Shown: positions 1 to 11,140, counted from the stretch's first letter. The stretch is 64,000 nt of DNA from Lepidostoma basale (GCA_022606425.2 JAHDVF020000246.1:202421-266420), one strand, 5' to 3'. Translations and numbers: made by a program. The notes: generated from the letters alone by a model not told the origin.

Positions 1-339
1 CATGTTTTACCTAGCAAGAGTATTATCAAATATTTGGTACTTAACTTAACCTTACAAAACACTTGCCAATCTTATAAAATTATTAAAATTCAAATAAACG
101 AATTTTTTTTATCTACATTCATTTAAATAACAAATGAAATTAAAAATTAATTTAAATATTAGTGTGTAGAGCTGTATGAATAAAAAGTGTATTTTTTGAT
201 GATTTGGACACATGATGAATGAAGATATTTATGTGAGAATAGTGAATTAAATATACGTTGATGGGGAGGTCGCTGCTTTAGTCAGAGAAAAAAAAATATT
301 TCACCAAATCTTAGACGCGCATGCGTGATAAACTTAGAG

Positions 340-460
340 ATGTTTGTAACATCTGATGATGTCAACATAGGTTAGAGTAACAGCCGTCATGACAAACCCA
401 TACTTATTAGTATTGTTCGGTTTATTAACCGTGATACATTAGAGTGTTTTAAATTTAAAT
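340..460 (+). repeat. HH-A foldback arm, decayed
   Basis: Decayed plus-strand copy of the HH-A hammerhead-like repeat. CTGATGA is at 353-359, followed by a stem II-like GTCAAC and GTTAG, but the GAAAC box is lost. The characteristic downstream stretch (GTGTTTTAAATTTAAA) ends near 460. The next HH-A segment, a sequence like TTCGACCAAAACAATGG, reappears at 858-893. The LINE-A piece between the two therefore looks inserted into this repeat. Confidence 0.5.
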
Positions 461-465
461 AGGCC

Positions 466-852
466 CACAATGACATACGGAATCGAAGCAAGAGCAGACA
501 CTGTCAGAAACAAACATCTCTTAAGAGTAGCAGAAATGAGAACATTGCGACCTATTTTGGAGAGAACCCTTAGAGATAGGATACCCAATGAAGAATTCGT
601 AAATCCTGCAAAATTGAAGACATAGTGAGATGGAGTAGGCAAAGAAGACGATTCTGGAGGGACCACATTGAGAGAATGGATCCAGCAAGAATTTCTAATA
701 TCTTGATGCACAAGACTCCAGAGGGCCGTCAACACCAGGACGACCACCAAAGAGATGGAGAGAAGGCTGGTCGTCTTCATCACAGGAAGAAAGTTGATAT
801 CCTGCATAAACAGATCGCAAGATCTATAATCAGAAAAAGAAGAAGAATAATA
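466..852 (+). pseudogene. LINE-A reverse transcriptase C-terminal remnant
   Basis: Broken C-terminal end of a non-LTR retrotransposon polyprotein. The frames read like TYGIEARADT, then RTLRDRIPNE, then RWSRQRRRFWRDHIERMDP. This is the same order as in the better LINE-A copies at 2.4, 17.0 and 46.3 kb. At least one frameshift near 600 separates the blocks. It ends in a GAA/AAT-rich tail at 835-857, like other LINE-A copies. The catalytic RT domain is absent, so this is a 5'-truncated dead copy. Confidence 0.75.
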
Positions 853-893
853 ATAATCAGTATAGTGTTTCGACCAAAACAATGGATTATCCA

Positions 894-1777
894 AAAACAA
901 TTGTTTTATTTTATTATTATTTAAAATAATCTTCCATCAAAAAATCAAGGGATCATACGTTATTTACACTCACTTTCGCTGTTTTTTGTTTTTTTAACAG
1001 CATATATTTTTGCTAGATTTTTAACAGAGTATCAAAGCTAATCCAATCGCCCGTTTCTCTGAAAAAGTAAAAACCCTTAATCGTTTTGTTTGTAATAATG
1101 TACCAAGATATATTTTTACACGTATATTCTTTTGACCTTTAGGTTACTTAAATTTTAAAATTTTATGTAGGTAAGTACTTTATGAATAATATGAGTTGGA
1201 TCCAAGCCAGCTTTAAGGTTTATGATATGACCTTTCATTTTACCAATTGATATTCTGGTAATATGCCTTCGCAAATTTAACGAAAAATAAGCATAAACCA
1301 TAACAAAGTTCAAAGAAGGTTGTAGGTTAAAATATATAATTCAAATATATAATTCATAAAAGCAGTTTAATCACGGCAATTATAAATTTCTGTACAAAAC
1401 GTGTTTGTTAATTAATTACCAAAGGTGAATACTTTGTAGTGAGATATTGAAATAAAAGTAAAATCATTTACTTTTATGTTTATAAAAATTGCAAAAAATA
1501 TGATAAAATTAATTAGATATTACTGAATTTCAATTTAATTTAAAACACAATACTTCACACAGTTACATTATAATTCCGAAATATGTTGTGTAGTCTATAA
1601 ATATAGTATAGTGGAATATTAACATGTGTTTATTTTGAAAAAAATCCAGTGTAATTACAATGGGATTCCAAAGTGTTAACGCCTTAACTCTCAAAAATAT
1701 CTATTTTCTGTTTAGAGTTTTTCAATGTAGTTCCAATATTATTTGTGGTGATTTTTTTTTAGCTTTTGATTCTTATG
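894..1777. other. AT-rich stretch, nothing recognised
   Basis: No coding sequence or structured RNA is seen. One short repeated segment at about 1655-1690 (ATTCC, AGTGTTAACGCCTTAA) recurs near 26.5, 42.06, 53.25 and 59.69 kb. In two of these places it borders HH-C foldbacks, so it may be an outer end of that family. Confidence 0.4.
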
Positions 1778-1915
1778 AGATACGATTGTTAGTAAGTACA
1801 TTGTCATTTTTTGGCGTGTGAATTCTACAAGACAAAGAAAGTGTGATTTCTTTCACACTGTAATTCCGGGGAATCGAACCTGGGACCTTAGTTGTGGCAG
1901 TCGCTTTTGGTACTC
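1778..1915 (-). repeat. SINE1 copy, degenerate
   Basis: Minus-strand copy of the tRNA-derived SINE1. Read on the minus strand it keeps the B-box-like GGTTCGATTCCC and the downstream CACACTG and GAATTCACA segments. The A-box side is poorly preserved. The short ORF here is incidental. Confidence 0.65.
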
Positions 1916-2425
1916 TGCAATATAAACGCTCTAAAAATAAACTTTGCATCAAAATACAAACTAGTAATAAAATAAGACAAATTCCCAGCCGAGACTTGAC
2001 TTGCACTCCGTGTGTGGAATGCGCGTAGTAAAATCTATTTCAGAACAGTGTGTAAACCGCCTTTTTTCAATTCCAGCCATTGTCTCTTGGAGTCGTCATG
2101 TCTTTTGTTTTTCTGCCTTTTCCGTTGGTATTTAGTGAGGGGACGAGACACGCCGTATGTTAATTTGGCGTCTTAGTGTTTTGTTTTATTTCTGTCTACA
2201 AAATGTTTTCACGAGATTTCAACGCATTCTATATGTACCTGTCTTGTTAGTCCATTTCTGATATTCTCCTGTGATTAGTTTACGTCGAAATTAACAGTTT
2301 CTAACAAAAACTCGCAACGAACACAATAAAAACAGAGTATTTTATTGAAATCTTTTGGTCTTATTCGTTATACATAATATAGGTTTATATACTTCGCTAT
2401 AGACTTTTAAATAGATTTCAGACAT
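1916..2425. other. Unassigned stretch
   Basis: No recognisable gene or repeat. The region around 2030-2230 is slightly less AT-rich than its surroundings, but has no supported exon. Confidence 0.3.
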
Positions 2426-2428
2426 CGG

Positions 2429-3108
2429 CCGCCAACTTCAATATGATGATCTCAGTTGAAAAAACAAAAACCATGACATTCTCAAAAGAACCCTTAGGAT
2501 GCAGGTTATCCTTAAATGACAGAATGCTGGAACGGGTTGCAAAGTTTAGATATCTGGGAGTGGATCTGTTCATTCAAAATGATCTTGTCAGTGAAACAAT
2601 AGAACAAGTCAACAAGGCTTCGGCGGTATCAGGTTGTCTCAAGGATACAATATGGAAAAACAAGTATATGAGGACTGACAGTAAGGTCAGAATATATAAA
2701 ACCTGCGTAATGCCTATACTGACATATAGCATTGAGACCAGAGCGGATCCCACAAGAACGAAGGCTAAAGTACGGGTGGCAGAGATGAGGACGCTGAGGA
2801 TGATAGCAGGAAAGACTTTTCGCGATAGGGTGAGGAATACGGCCATCCGCGAGATCTGTAAGGTGGAGGATGTCGTGAGATGGGGCAGACAACGCAGAAG
2901 ATACTGGAATGCGTACGTGCAGAGGATGGATCCCATCAGAATCCCACACGCTGTGGCGCATCAGATTCCTGCCGGCTGCCGTCCCCCCGGAAGACCGCCG
3001 AAGAGATGGAGAGGTAGCTGGGAGTCAACCTCCCAAGAGAGGCCAGCCTGATTTCAGGAACAGACCAAAGGTCTATAAGGAGAAGAAGAAGAAGAAGAAG
3101 AAGAAGGT
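2429..3108 (+). pseudogene. LINE-A reverse transcriptase C-terminal fragment
   Basis: Open frame of about 200 residues from the thumb/C-terminal region of a LINE reverse transcriptase. It begins after the catalytic YADD motif. Blocks in order are SVEKTKTMTFS, FRYLGVDL, the region DSKVRIYKTCVMPILTYSIE, FRDRVRNTAIREICKVEDVVRWGRQRRRYW and GRPPKRWRGSWES. The frame stops at 3051. A (GAA)n tail at 3079-3108 marks the 3' end of the element. The upstream RT core and endonuclease are missing, so the copy is 5'-truncated and cannot be autonomous. Its frame is intact and hence moderately young. Confidence 0.85.
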
Positions 3109-3410
3109 CTTTATCGTCTTCTTCGCGTCAATGGCAATCTAGTATATTAGTAAGGATGGCCTCAATATTTTCTCATTTAATTATTTCACTTGTCATTGTG
3201 CACCTTCCTTGCTCTAGTTTTATATTTTAATACGACAGATAATTATCAAAAACAATTGATTGTTGACTAGTAAGTCGAAAAATGCCATCCATAATCTTGT
3301 GGTATCCATCTTAAATAATCAATATTTTAATTAAAAAAATATTATTTTTAATAGAAATTTCTTGGTAGAAGTTCATTTAAAAAAAAATTTAATGTAGAAA
3401 AATAAATCCG

Positions 3411-3832
3411 GCTGAAAAACGACTGAAATGGGGCAACAGGCACAGCAAGCTGATTTTTCAACACGACAACGCTCGACTTCGCAACGCAATCGCGGTCAAA
3501 AGCCACATTCAAAATGTGGGTTTGGAGATTATACCGCACCCGCCTTATTCACCAGACATGGCACCATCGGACTATTACTTGTTCAGATCCATGACGCATG
3601 CCTTAGAAGAGTAGCACTTCCATTTATATGCAGATGTCAAGAAATAGGTCGATGTCTGAATTACCTCAAAAGACGAGGCGTTTTTTCGACAATGAATTCA
3701 TCTATTGCAAGAAATACGGAAAAAAGTGGCTAACGATGGACAATATTTTGATTGATGTTTTTATTTCATTTTACCTTTAAATAAATGCAATTTTAATACA
3801 AAAAAACGGACCAAGCTTTCCGAAACACCTAA
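3411..3832 (+). pseudogene. mariner transposase C-terminal fragment
   Basis: The C-terminal third of a mariner transposase of the same type as the element at 19.5 kb. The frame from 3429 gives LIFQHDNAR, then IIPHPPYSPDMAPSDYYLF. These are the second and third acidic residues of a DD34D catalytic triad. Stops interrupt it after LFRSMTHALEE. The 3' end (about 3800-3832) resembles the TIR of the 19.5-kb mariner, ending ACACCTAA. The 5' two thirds are lost. Confidence 0.85.
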
Positions 3833-4622
3833 CATGTAAAATTTTACTTATAAAATTTACTAAACCATATAATTTATAACAATTGAAACTTGAATAAAAC
3901 CGTCTGAGATGATATAATCTGAGATGGTATGAGAAGAAAGGTGATAAAATTGGACCAGCGACTTAGATGAGGTGCAAGGCTTAATTTGACGTGGATGGGA
4001 AGTTCAAAAAAGTCCTCAAAGATACCAGCTCCCACCAGTAGCCACCCAATACAGGCAGTCCTGAAGACGCCATACAAGAAGAGCCAACCTCGAATAAATG
4101 GGACAAGGCTGGAAAGAAAAAGAGACATATTTATTATTTAAATAAAAAGGAATTTTTAATATTACGTATATTTTTAATCTAATTTGTCACAAGAAAACCG
4201 TTTGTCTGTATTAGTACTTTATTTTGAATGCAAATTAATTACCCGCTTTACAAATAAACAGTTGAAGTTCGCTTAGGACAAAAACAAGAAAGTTCTAAAT
4301 TCTAAATAAGATTCCACTAGAACAAAGCTAAAAGGATTTGAACTAAGAACGACCCCTTTTCTAACGATTGGACCAAAGATAAACCGAAATAGAGAAATGC
4401 AAAGCTCGCAACCCGCGGCCATAATGTATTTAGATAAGCAGAAGTCGTACTTTGTCTTTAGTGCAACATGGAATTGCATTTTGTCTATGATTAGGCGGCA
4501 AAACTAAATTTAGTTTGAGCTTCGAGGCCGGGAGATCATTTAGAAAAGATAAACTTTCAATATATTGCTTATTCGTATATACTCGTATTAGGTTTTTTCA
4601 TTGAATTGGAAGTTATTAAAAT
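3833..4622. other. Unassigned stretch
   Basis: No gene or repeat recognised. Short ORFs on the minus strand at 3874-4128 and 4273-4479 have no family features and are probably incidental. Confidence 0.3.
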
Positions 4623-4636
4623 AAATTAATGTTTCT

Positions 4637-4781
4637 AACTAACTAACTAACTAACCATCACGCCGTCTCCCGAAAGGGTAGGCAGAAAGAATGGACTGCC
4701 ACATTTTAACCGATGCGGCACTCTATCCTTCTCTTTTCGCCCCGCGGGAGACGCGGTGTGATGGGTTGCGAACCTCTAACC
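4637..4781 (-). repeat. SINE2 copy with 14-bp target-site duplication
   Basis: Short non-autonomous retroposon on the minus strand. It is flanked by a perfect direct repeat AAATTAATGTTTCT at 4623-4636 and 4782-4795. In element orientation it has a head with GGTTCGCAACCC (B-box-like), a GC-rich middle (CGCGTCTCCCGCGGGGCGAA) and a tail. The tail ends GGCGTGATGG followed by (TTAG)n and is shared with LINE-B. The clean duplication shows it inserted as a unit. Confidence 0.85.
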
Positions 4782-4795
4782 AAATTAATGTTTCT

Positions 4796-5009
4796 TCTAT
4801 AGTAAATGGTATGAAACTACACTAAACTACACTGGTCCTAGGCAAACACGCTTAGTTCCTGATAAAAAAAAGTGAGCTCGATCCTAAGCATAATCTAGGT
4901 TCTTAGATTTCATATTTATCTATCTCTATAACTTAAATATTACAGATTTCGTATCAGGTATTTTTTACATATTTTTCTGAAAATTCAAGTTTAAAAAAAG
5001 ACAAATTTT
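4796..5009. other. AT-rich spacer
   Basis: Nothing recognised. Confidence 0.3.
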
Positions 5010-5290
5010 TTTATATTTATAAATCGAGTGGTTATTTTAAATGACCGAGAATTCAATATTAATTTTTAAATTTGAATTATTGAATCGAATTTTAAATTCG
5101 TTTTTTTATATTAGTCTTCCTTTGTTTAGTTTTTGTTATATGTTTCCACCTGAATATGGAGGTATTCTCCGAAACATGTCGTGTTTTTTTAAAATATTTT
5201 TTGGATTAAACAAAGTTATTATAATTTTCCTAAGTACCTACTCGTATATTATTATATGTCATTTCACATTTAAATATTTTTAAATGTCCC
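5010..5290 (+). repeat. HH-C foldback arm with hammerhead-like core
   Basis: Single arm of the HH-C repeat, similar to the right arm at 41.3-42.0 kb. CTGAATA at 5150-5156 is followed by a small hairpin (GGAG/CTCC), GAAAC at 5171-5175 and ATGTC at 5176-5180. Compared with a hammerhead core (CTGANGA) one core G is replaced by T, so this copy is probably inactive. Confidence 0.6.
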
Positions 5291-5586
5291 TTTTACATCG
5301 TTTCAGATGATTAGATCATTAATAATCAATATAAACATTTTCGGACTTGTACACAACCAAGATACTTCTATTATTATTATTATTAATAATATTATTTATA
5401 TCGTATCATACACGCACATCAATTTCTCCGACTCCTCACCTGGCCGATATTCAATATGAAATATACTTGATATTAAAAATAATTAAAACGATAAATATTT
5501 ATACAGAATTAAAATATACGATTACATTATTAGTTTATTATTTTTTTACAGATAATTTCAGTTATTTTCAAACGTTTTGGAATCTT

Positions 5587-5860
5587 AATGATGGATGAAG
5601 AAAGAATGGTTAAAAAAAGTATACGTTAACGATATAAATGGAGTACGGAGTCGAGGTAAACCGAGGAAAACATGACATAACCAAATTAATCAATTTTTTA
5701 AAGGTTGGTCATATCAGAAGCCGGAAGAATCGACGTGCGTGTATGACTCGCTGTATGAATGTGGAGGAAGCTAGAGAGGTATGTCAGGATAGAGTAGTGT
5801 GGCGGTCCATTCTTTCTGCCTACCGCTGCGGGGAAACGGCGTGACGGTTTGTTGTTGGAA
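5587..5860 (+). pseudogene. LINE-B 3' fragment, GTT-tail type
   Basis: C-terminal LINE-B coding debris: the blocks [53 protein letters not shown] and LSAYRCGETA are recognisable. A frameshift lies near 5640. It ends in GTTTGTTGTT, the tail type of the GVRSRG subfamily. Confidence 0.8.
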
Positions 5861-6469
5861 TCTTGGGTATCCCCGTCTATCGTGATATTATTTTCGAACG
5901 ACGCAACGTTTCAGAGATGGTTGCTGTATCCACTTTCAGGATAATTGTAATTAATTTATAGAGACGGCAATGATTTCCAAATTGTAAAATAAAGATCGAA
6001 ATCAGATATACGCAGAATCCAAAAATAATACTGAAATATTTGAACTTTTTTGAAAAGAAACCAAAAGGGTCGAACGTGTAATACTGTACGTGGTGTACAA
6101 CGTCATATTTGTTTAACTTCCTTTTTTCTTCATCTCTACCCTGCTAGAATAATATGTATTAGGGTCACTCAAATAGCTTTATCTCAGAAATAACCGAGGT
6201 CGGTAGATCGAGCCTTGATATATGGGGGCGTTCAGAAAGGCATTCAGGCCCAATCTACAAGATGCTGGGAGATCTCCGGTCAGAGATTCATAGGGAAATA
6301 AAATAAGAGAAACTAACAAATAGCCACTCACGGAGGTGATAAGAGTGAGTAAGAAGGGTTTATTGACATGTTTCTATTCCATTTTGTATCATTATCTCGA
6401 ATAACATTTTGACTTTATAGGTTATCAGTAAGAATGGAAATACATTTGATTTGGAAAATTTTAGTGCTT
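5861..6469. other. Unassigned stretch
   Basis: No gene or known repeat recognised. The segment 6170-6330 is less AT-rich than its surroundings but has no supported reading frame. Confidence 0.3.
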
Positions 6470-6645
6470 TATGCCATTAAATAGTCCATTAAATTGGCCG
6501 AAACACTATGATACTTTAACATTATTACTGTTAAAATTTGAAACACGGTTATATTATAACAATTTCTTTTTATTTACTGAGAATGTCGCGACAACTGTTT
6601 CGCCAACTATTGTTGGCATCATCAGGTGTTACAATAAACTAAAGT
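6470..6645 (-). repeat. HH-A arm with intact hammerhead-like core
   Basis: Minus-strand arm of HH-A. Read 5' to 3' on the minus strand: CTGATGA (6625-6619), one T, stem II GCCAAC/GTTGGC with loop AATA, GAAAC (6601-6597), then AGTTGTC. This matches the hammerhead layout with a very short stem III and a GTC cleavage-site triplet. One extra base lies between CTGATGA and stem II. The arm also carries the family segment GGCCGAAACACTATG near 6500. Confidence 0.7.
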
Positions 6646-6664
6646 TTCAAATGAAAATGAAAAT

Positions 6665-6838
6665 ATGAGGAAGGAATGTAGAGCGGAGGAAAGTATTATG
6701 AACAAATGAAAGGATCACTGCGTTGGTTTGGTCACATGGAACGCATGGAGGAAGCTTAAGAGGTGTCAGGAGAGAGTAGTGTAGCAGCCCATTCACTCTG
6801 CCCACTCTTTAGGAGAAACGGCGTGATGATTTGTTATT
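6665..6838 (+). pseudogene. LINE-B fragment with internal deletion
   Basis: Contains coding debris for RWFGHMERME, then jumps directly to the 3' end (VVWQP, RRNGV). About 200 bases between these blocks are missing. It ends near GATTTGTTATTG, a decayed GTT tail. Confidence 0.7.
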
Positions 6839-7087
6839 GCTCTCTTTTACTTATCTACTGTTATTAATTTGTTTAATATCAGTAAGTCATTTAAATGACC
6901 ATTCGATGATTCGGGTTTCATATATAATTTGTTCAATATAAATTATTATGTTTTTCTCTTTTTTTTAAATATATGCTTTGTACAACACTCACTTTTTAAA
7001 CAAATTAAAATTAAATATCAAACGTGTTTCTGACTACGCAGTCCTTCCTCAGTGATATTATATAGATATTCAAAATATTATATAACT

Positions 7088-7566
7088 AACTAACTAACTA
7101 ACTAACCATCACGCCGTCTCCCCGAAGGGGTAGGCAGAAAGAATGGACTGCCACACTTTTCTTTCCTGACATATTTCTCTCGCCTCCTCGACATTCATAC
7201 ATCGTGTCATGCACGCGCGTCGATTTCTCTGACTCCTCACATGGCCGACATTCAATATTTGATTTATTTGATCGTGCCTCGTTTTCCTCGGTCTTCCTCT
7301 ATTTCTGGTTCCATTTACATCATCAACATATAATTTTTTTACCATTCTTCCTTCATTCATTCTTTCCATATGTCCAAACCATCTTAATGATCCTTTCATT
7401 ATTTTGTTCATGACACCATCATTCGCACCGCACTCACTTCTTATATTTTCATTCGACACTCTATCATACACAGAGTATCCACACATTCGTCTAAGAGATC
7501 TCATTTCTACTGCATTTATTCTACTTTCATCCTTCTTTTGCCAGTTCCATGCTTCGCTTCCATACG
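7088..7566 (-). pseudogene. LINE-B 5'-truncated insertion with target-site duplication
   Basis: Minus-strand LINE-B copy with an open frame of 131 residues (7504-7109). It starts MRSLRRMCGYSVYDRVS and passes RWFGHMERMNEGRM, RNRGRPRKTRHDQIN and [20 protein letters not shown] to the stop six bases before the (TTAG)n tail. A direct repeat TATTATATAACT flanks it (7076-7087 and 7567-7578). This is therefore a clean 5'-truncated retroposition. It belongs to the GTTA-tail subfamily. Truncation removes the RT catalytic core. Confidence 0.85.
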
Positions 7567-7639
7567 TATTATATAACTGTTTACAAATATGTTCAGTTTT
7601 GACAGATTATGTCAAATATATGTCAAAACTGCTTTTTCG

Positions 7640-7860
7640 CCACTATAATTTCCTGGGAATCGTTACTGGAGTGGTTTCCCATTGGATTCTCCAGGGATTT
7701 TCTGAGGGGGTAGTTTCCTTTAGCTTGTGGAATTCGATTATGTGGTGCTAAAGATACGACATACGCAATCTTTCTCTCTGCTATGACCCCGATGGCAAGG
7801 TCAGAGATCATATTGCCCGGGACCCGCGAGATTACGAGGACCACTCTAGGACGCCAGTGA
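7640..7860. repeat. R1 interspersed repeat, copy 1
   Basis: Shares order and sequence blocks with 18395-18650: ATTTCCTGGGAA, GAGTGGTTTCC, GGATTTTCT, TTCC.TTAGCT, TGCTATGAC and TTGCCCGGG. Both copies have the same orientation. The class is unknown; no TIR or reading frame is shared convincingly. Confidence 0.5.
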
Positions 7861-8026
7861 GCCGGAATTTCAGGAAAACATTGAGGCGTTTCCTGGTATT
7901 TTATAAATATATTTCTTCCAGCAAGTATCCTCTACCTCCCAACTGTGTCCTGCCTTCCTCACACTATTAATTTTAAGATTATTGCTCTATAATCCCTTAC
8001 AGATAAGATAATTGTATTGGTTGTAT

Positions 8027-8430
8027 GAGGGTGTTATTTGCAAACCCGGCAAACTCCACCAACAATCAAAAGTGAGATATGAATTAGGTCTTATTTTTAA
8101 TACATTTGCACACAATTTTTATTGATTTTCAGTTTCAAATTCGGCTTCATTCTGAAAAATTTTGCTATTAAAATATAGGGTTTGTTGCAAACATGGCAAC
8201 CTCCACTTGAGTGTTGCAAAGCTGGCAAACTCCAAAATGTAATTCATTATTTTACTTTAATTATCAACATAATGATGATTATTTCATGGCTGATTACTTT
8301 TAAAATACTAACTGGTTGAGATGAAAAAAATAAATATCGTGAAAAAGCGCATTTTATTAGCGTATCAGTTTTTGCGATTTACTCAAAACATCTAATGATG
8401 GAGTTTGCCGGGTTTGCAACTAATACCCTC
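8027..8430. mobile_element. MITE with about 33-bp terminal inverted repeats
   Basis: The left end GAGGGTGTTATTTGCAAACC is matched in reverse complement by the right end (8396-8430). The inverted match extends through GGCAAACTCCA. GTAT flanks both ends (8023-8026 and 8431-8434), a possible 4-bp target duplication. GGCAAACTCC recurs inside the element near 8228 and a GGCAACCTCC variant lies near 8203. There is no coding capacity. Confidence 0.75.
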
Positions 8431-8434
8431 GTAT

Positions 8435-9270
8435 TATATATACCATGTGTTCGTGTTTGTAAGTACGGGGCATAGAAGAAAAAAAAGAATAGCGTAAATG
8501 TGACTTGGTGTCTTTTTGATTTTCGTTAATAAAATGTCAATTAATTAATGTCAGTCCCGGATGGACGGGGAACGGGCCTAGGAAGTGAAAGAGTAAAGCT
8601 GACGAAAGGGCGTATCTGCGCCCTATAACAGCCTCGGGTAAGCGGTGGGTACTCCTTCTATGTCTATTTATATGAAACCAAGTTTTAGTATGAAGTCAAA
8701 TAGTGTATTGACAAAGTACTTAACATAGATTGCAAAGGAAATATTTGAGCAATACACATCTTTCTATCCTATAAAATACATACTATACACGTCCATCATT
8801 ATACGCGGATACAAAAGAAAAATATCGAGAGCCTCTCAAATAACTGAAGTACTAAAAAAGGTGACGTAACGCCAATCCACAACCCTCTTTTTAAGAACCA
8901 TTTGCAAAAGATCTCGTTTCACTTATGCGGCATAGTCAACCCGACTAAAATTCGTCCTAATTATTTACTAAAGTAAAGTTACAACTTAGATCTGTACTAT
9001 ACACTAGAATAGTTTTCGTGAACGCCCGTATAACGTCCCGTTTGTAGTAACGCGATTTTAAGTGTATTTTTTCACCAACTCGAATCAGTCGTACATTAGA
9101 GTAATCTCAACTAAAACTATTAGTTTTTTGCATATTTCGTTTCAAACTATCAATAGTTTTTTGTAGAGTCCCAATGTATTTAAGTCGAGTAAACTATACC
9201 ACAAATACAAATCGCTCCCTTTTTGAAGGGTACCAAACGTTCTCCGAGATATTTTATAGAGTGCCTATAG
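8435..9270. other. Unassigned stretch
   Basis: No gene or repeat recognised. A less AT-rich patch at 8555-8660 holds no supported frame. Confidence 0.3.
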
Positions 9271-9422
9271 TACAGGGTGTGCCGATAAATTCTTGTTGAG
9301 CAATAGGATGTGTTCCTCTGACTGAACCCTTGGAGAAATCAATATGGTTACACCCGGGAAATTATTATACGTACTTCAGAATGTTTACAACAGCTTTCAA
9401 GTTATTTTTGATACGCCCTGTA
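9271..9422. mobile_element. Candidate small MITE
   Basis: The left end TACAGGGTGTG and right end ATACGCCCTGTA are imperfect inverted repeats that include TA at the edges. The size (152 bp) and TA borders suggest a Tc1/mariner-type MITE. The match is short. Confidence 0.35.
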
Positions 9423-9817
9423 TTTTTTATTATTATTTGAACTTACTACAAATGAAACGGTACCTATACAGTTGATATGTTATGTTATTTTATTGTATAT
9501 TGGATTGAAAATAAATATATATTTTTTTTTATTCATTTGACCTTTTGGGTGGTGCAATGTTTTTTTTTATTTTAAAATATTAAACTGCTTTCATCTAAAG
9601 AAATAGCGCGCGCACAGCCTACCAGATATCCACTATTTTTTATCCCTTACTTGTTTGAAGAAAAGAACCAGATGCCCTATTTATCGCACATTTATTATTA
9701 TATTTCGAGCATTTATGAATCATCTTTATCGATTTATTTTTATTTGCTCAATAACAAATAAAAATAAATCGTTGTATTTTATTTATTTATTATGATTGGT
9801 CCATTATTACTCTTTTG

Positions 9818-10075
9818 GAGGTAAGTAGAAATAATGACCCCCCACATCATTCTTTTCTGATACACTTCTTCAATATTCAATCATCGTGTCATCCGCACAC
9901 GTCGAATTTTTTCCGACTTCTCACCTAGTTGACTTTTAATATTTGATTGATTTGATCATGCTGTGTTTTCCTCGGTCTGGCTGTATTTCCTATTCTATTC
10001 ACATTGATAACGTATAATTTCTTTACCATTATTTCTACATTAATTATTCCCATGGCTTCAAACCACCTTAAAGTA
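9818..10075 (-). pseudogene. LINE-B remnant, heavily decayed
   Basis: Minus-strand LINE-B coding blocks survive only as nucleotide similarity (for example the TGGCATGATCAAATC-like region and the MTRCMNVEE region). There are many substitutions and no open frame. Confidence 0.6.
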
Positions 10076-10239
10076 GAATAATAGAGTATTACCATTTTAA
10101 GTTAAAATTTTTGGTTAAAATTAGTAATTAATTAATGGAAATGCACGTAAAGTATTTAAAAATCATTATTAGAATACGTAGAATTTATAAATTATCTATT
10201 TATATTTAATTTCTATTTATAACATATTATATAAAATGG

Positions 10240-10520
10240 TGTTATTGTACCGACCCTAAGGTATGGAAGTGAAGCATAGAACTACCAAAAGAAGGAAGAA
10301 AGTTGAATAAATGTAGTAGAAATGGGATCTTTTAGGCGAATGTATTGAACATCTGTCTAAGATAGAGTGTAGAATGAATCTATAAGAAGTGAATGCAGTG
10401 CGAATTAAATTATTATGAACAAAATAATGAAATTTCATGGAAATGATATGTTTTACCTGTTAAGGAATTATTTAATGTCTGCCCAAGCAATACGAAACAT
10501 GTCATCCACATTAAATAGGT
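10240..10520 (+). repeat. Composite: LINE-B piece fused to HH-F half-foldback
   Basis: LINE-B sequence (LRYGSEA.., RRMY-like, 10250-10430) runs directly into an HH-F foldback (10430-10515). The foldback carries TACGAAACATGTCATCC. The same junction, with the same LINE-B breakpoints, occurs at 24690-24985. The two loci are therefore copies of one composite, not independent insertions. Confidence 0.6.
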
Positions 10521-10564
10521 TAGGTAGGGGGGATGGGATTAATCCTCCCAGTCCCACATGAATA

Positions 10565-11140
10565 TGAAGAAGGGTTGGTGCTGAGAATAAAATAAATGGC
10601 GCACTCAAAGTCATTACTGCAAATAGAAATATATCCACAGAAGCAAAGATGGCAGTACACAATGGAGTTCTAGTGCCAACCCTCATGTATGGAAGTAAAG
10701 CTTGGAGCTGGCAAAAGAAGGATGAAAGGGGGATAAACGCCGTAGACATGAGATCACTAAGAAGAATGTGCAGGAAAACGTTGTATGATAGAATACCGAA
10801 CGATGAAATAAGAAAGAAATGTAAGGCAGATGACTGCATCATGGATAAAATTAAAAAAGGATCCCTGAGATGGTTTGGACATATAGAACGAATGGATGAG
10901 TAGAATGGTTAAAAAGTTGTACACAAGCAGCGTGAGTTGAAAAAGAAGCCGAGGACGACCGAGGAAAACATGGCATGACCAAATTAATCAATCACTAAAA
11001 GGCGGCCACATTCGAAGTCGGAATAATCGACTTGTCTGCATGGTACGATGTATGAATGTAGAGGAAGCCCGAGAGGTATGCCAGGACAGAGCATTGTGGC
11101 GATCCATCCTCTCTGCCTACCCCTCCTGAGAAATGGCGTG
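10565..11140 (+). pseudogene. LINE-B copy, frameshifted
   Basis: LINE-B C-terminal RT region. One open part (10649-10903) gives MAVHNGVLVPTLMYGSKAWSWQKKDE, MRSLRRMCRKTLYDRIP and RWFGHIERMDE. Frameshifts follow, with GRPRKTWHD and CMVRCMNVEEAREVCQDRALWRS recoverable downstream. It ends GGCGTGATGGTTAG near 11145 with only one tail unit. Confidence 0.8.

Noticed and set aside
3874..4128. Minus-strand ORF with hydrophobic segments
   Set aside because: No signal, domain or codon bias seen; similar ORFs arise by chance in AT-rich DNA.
5041..5283. Hydrophobic 80-codon ORF suggesting a membrane protein
   Set aside because: It lies wholly within an HH-C repeat arm; hydrophobicity comes from T-rich sequence.
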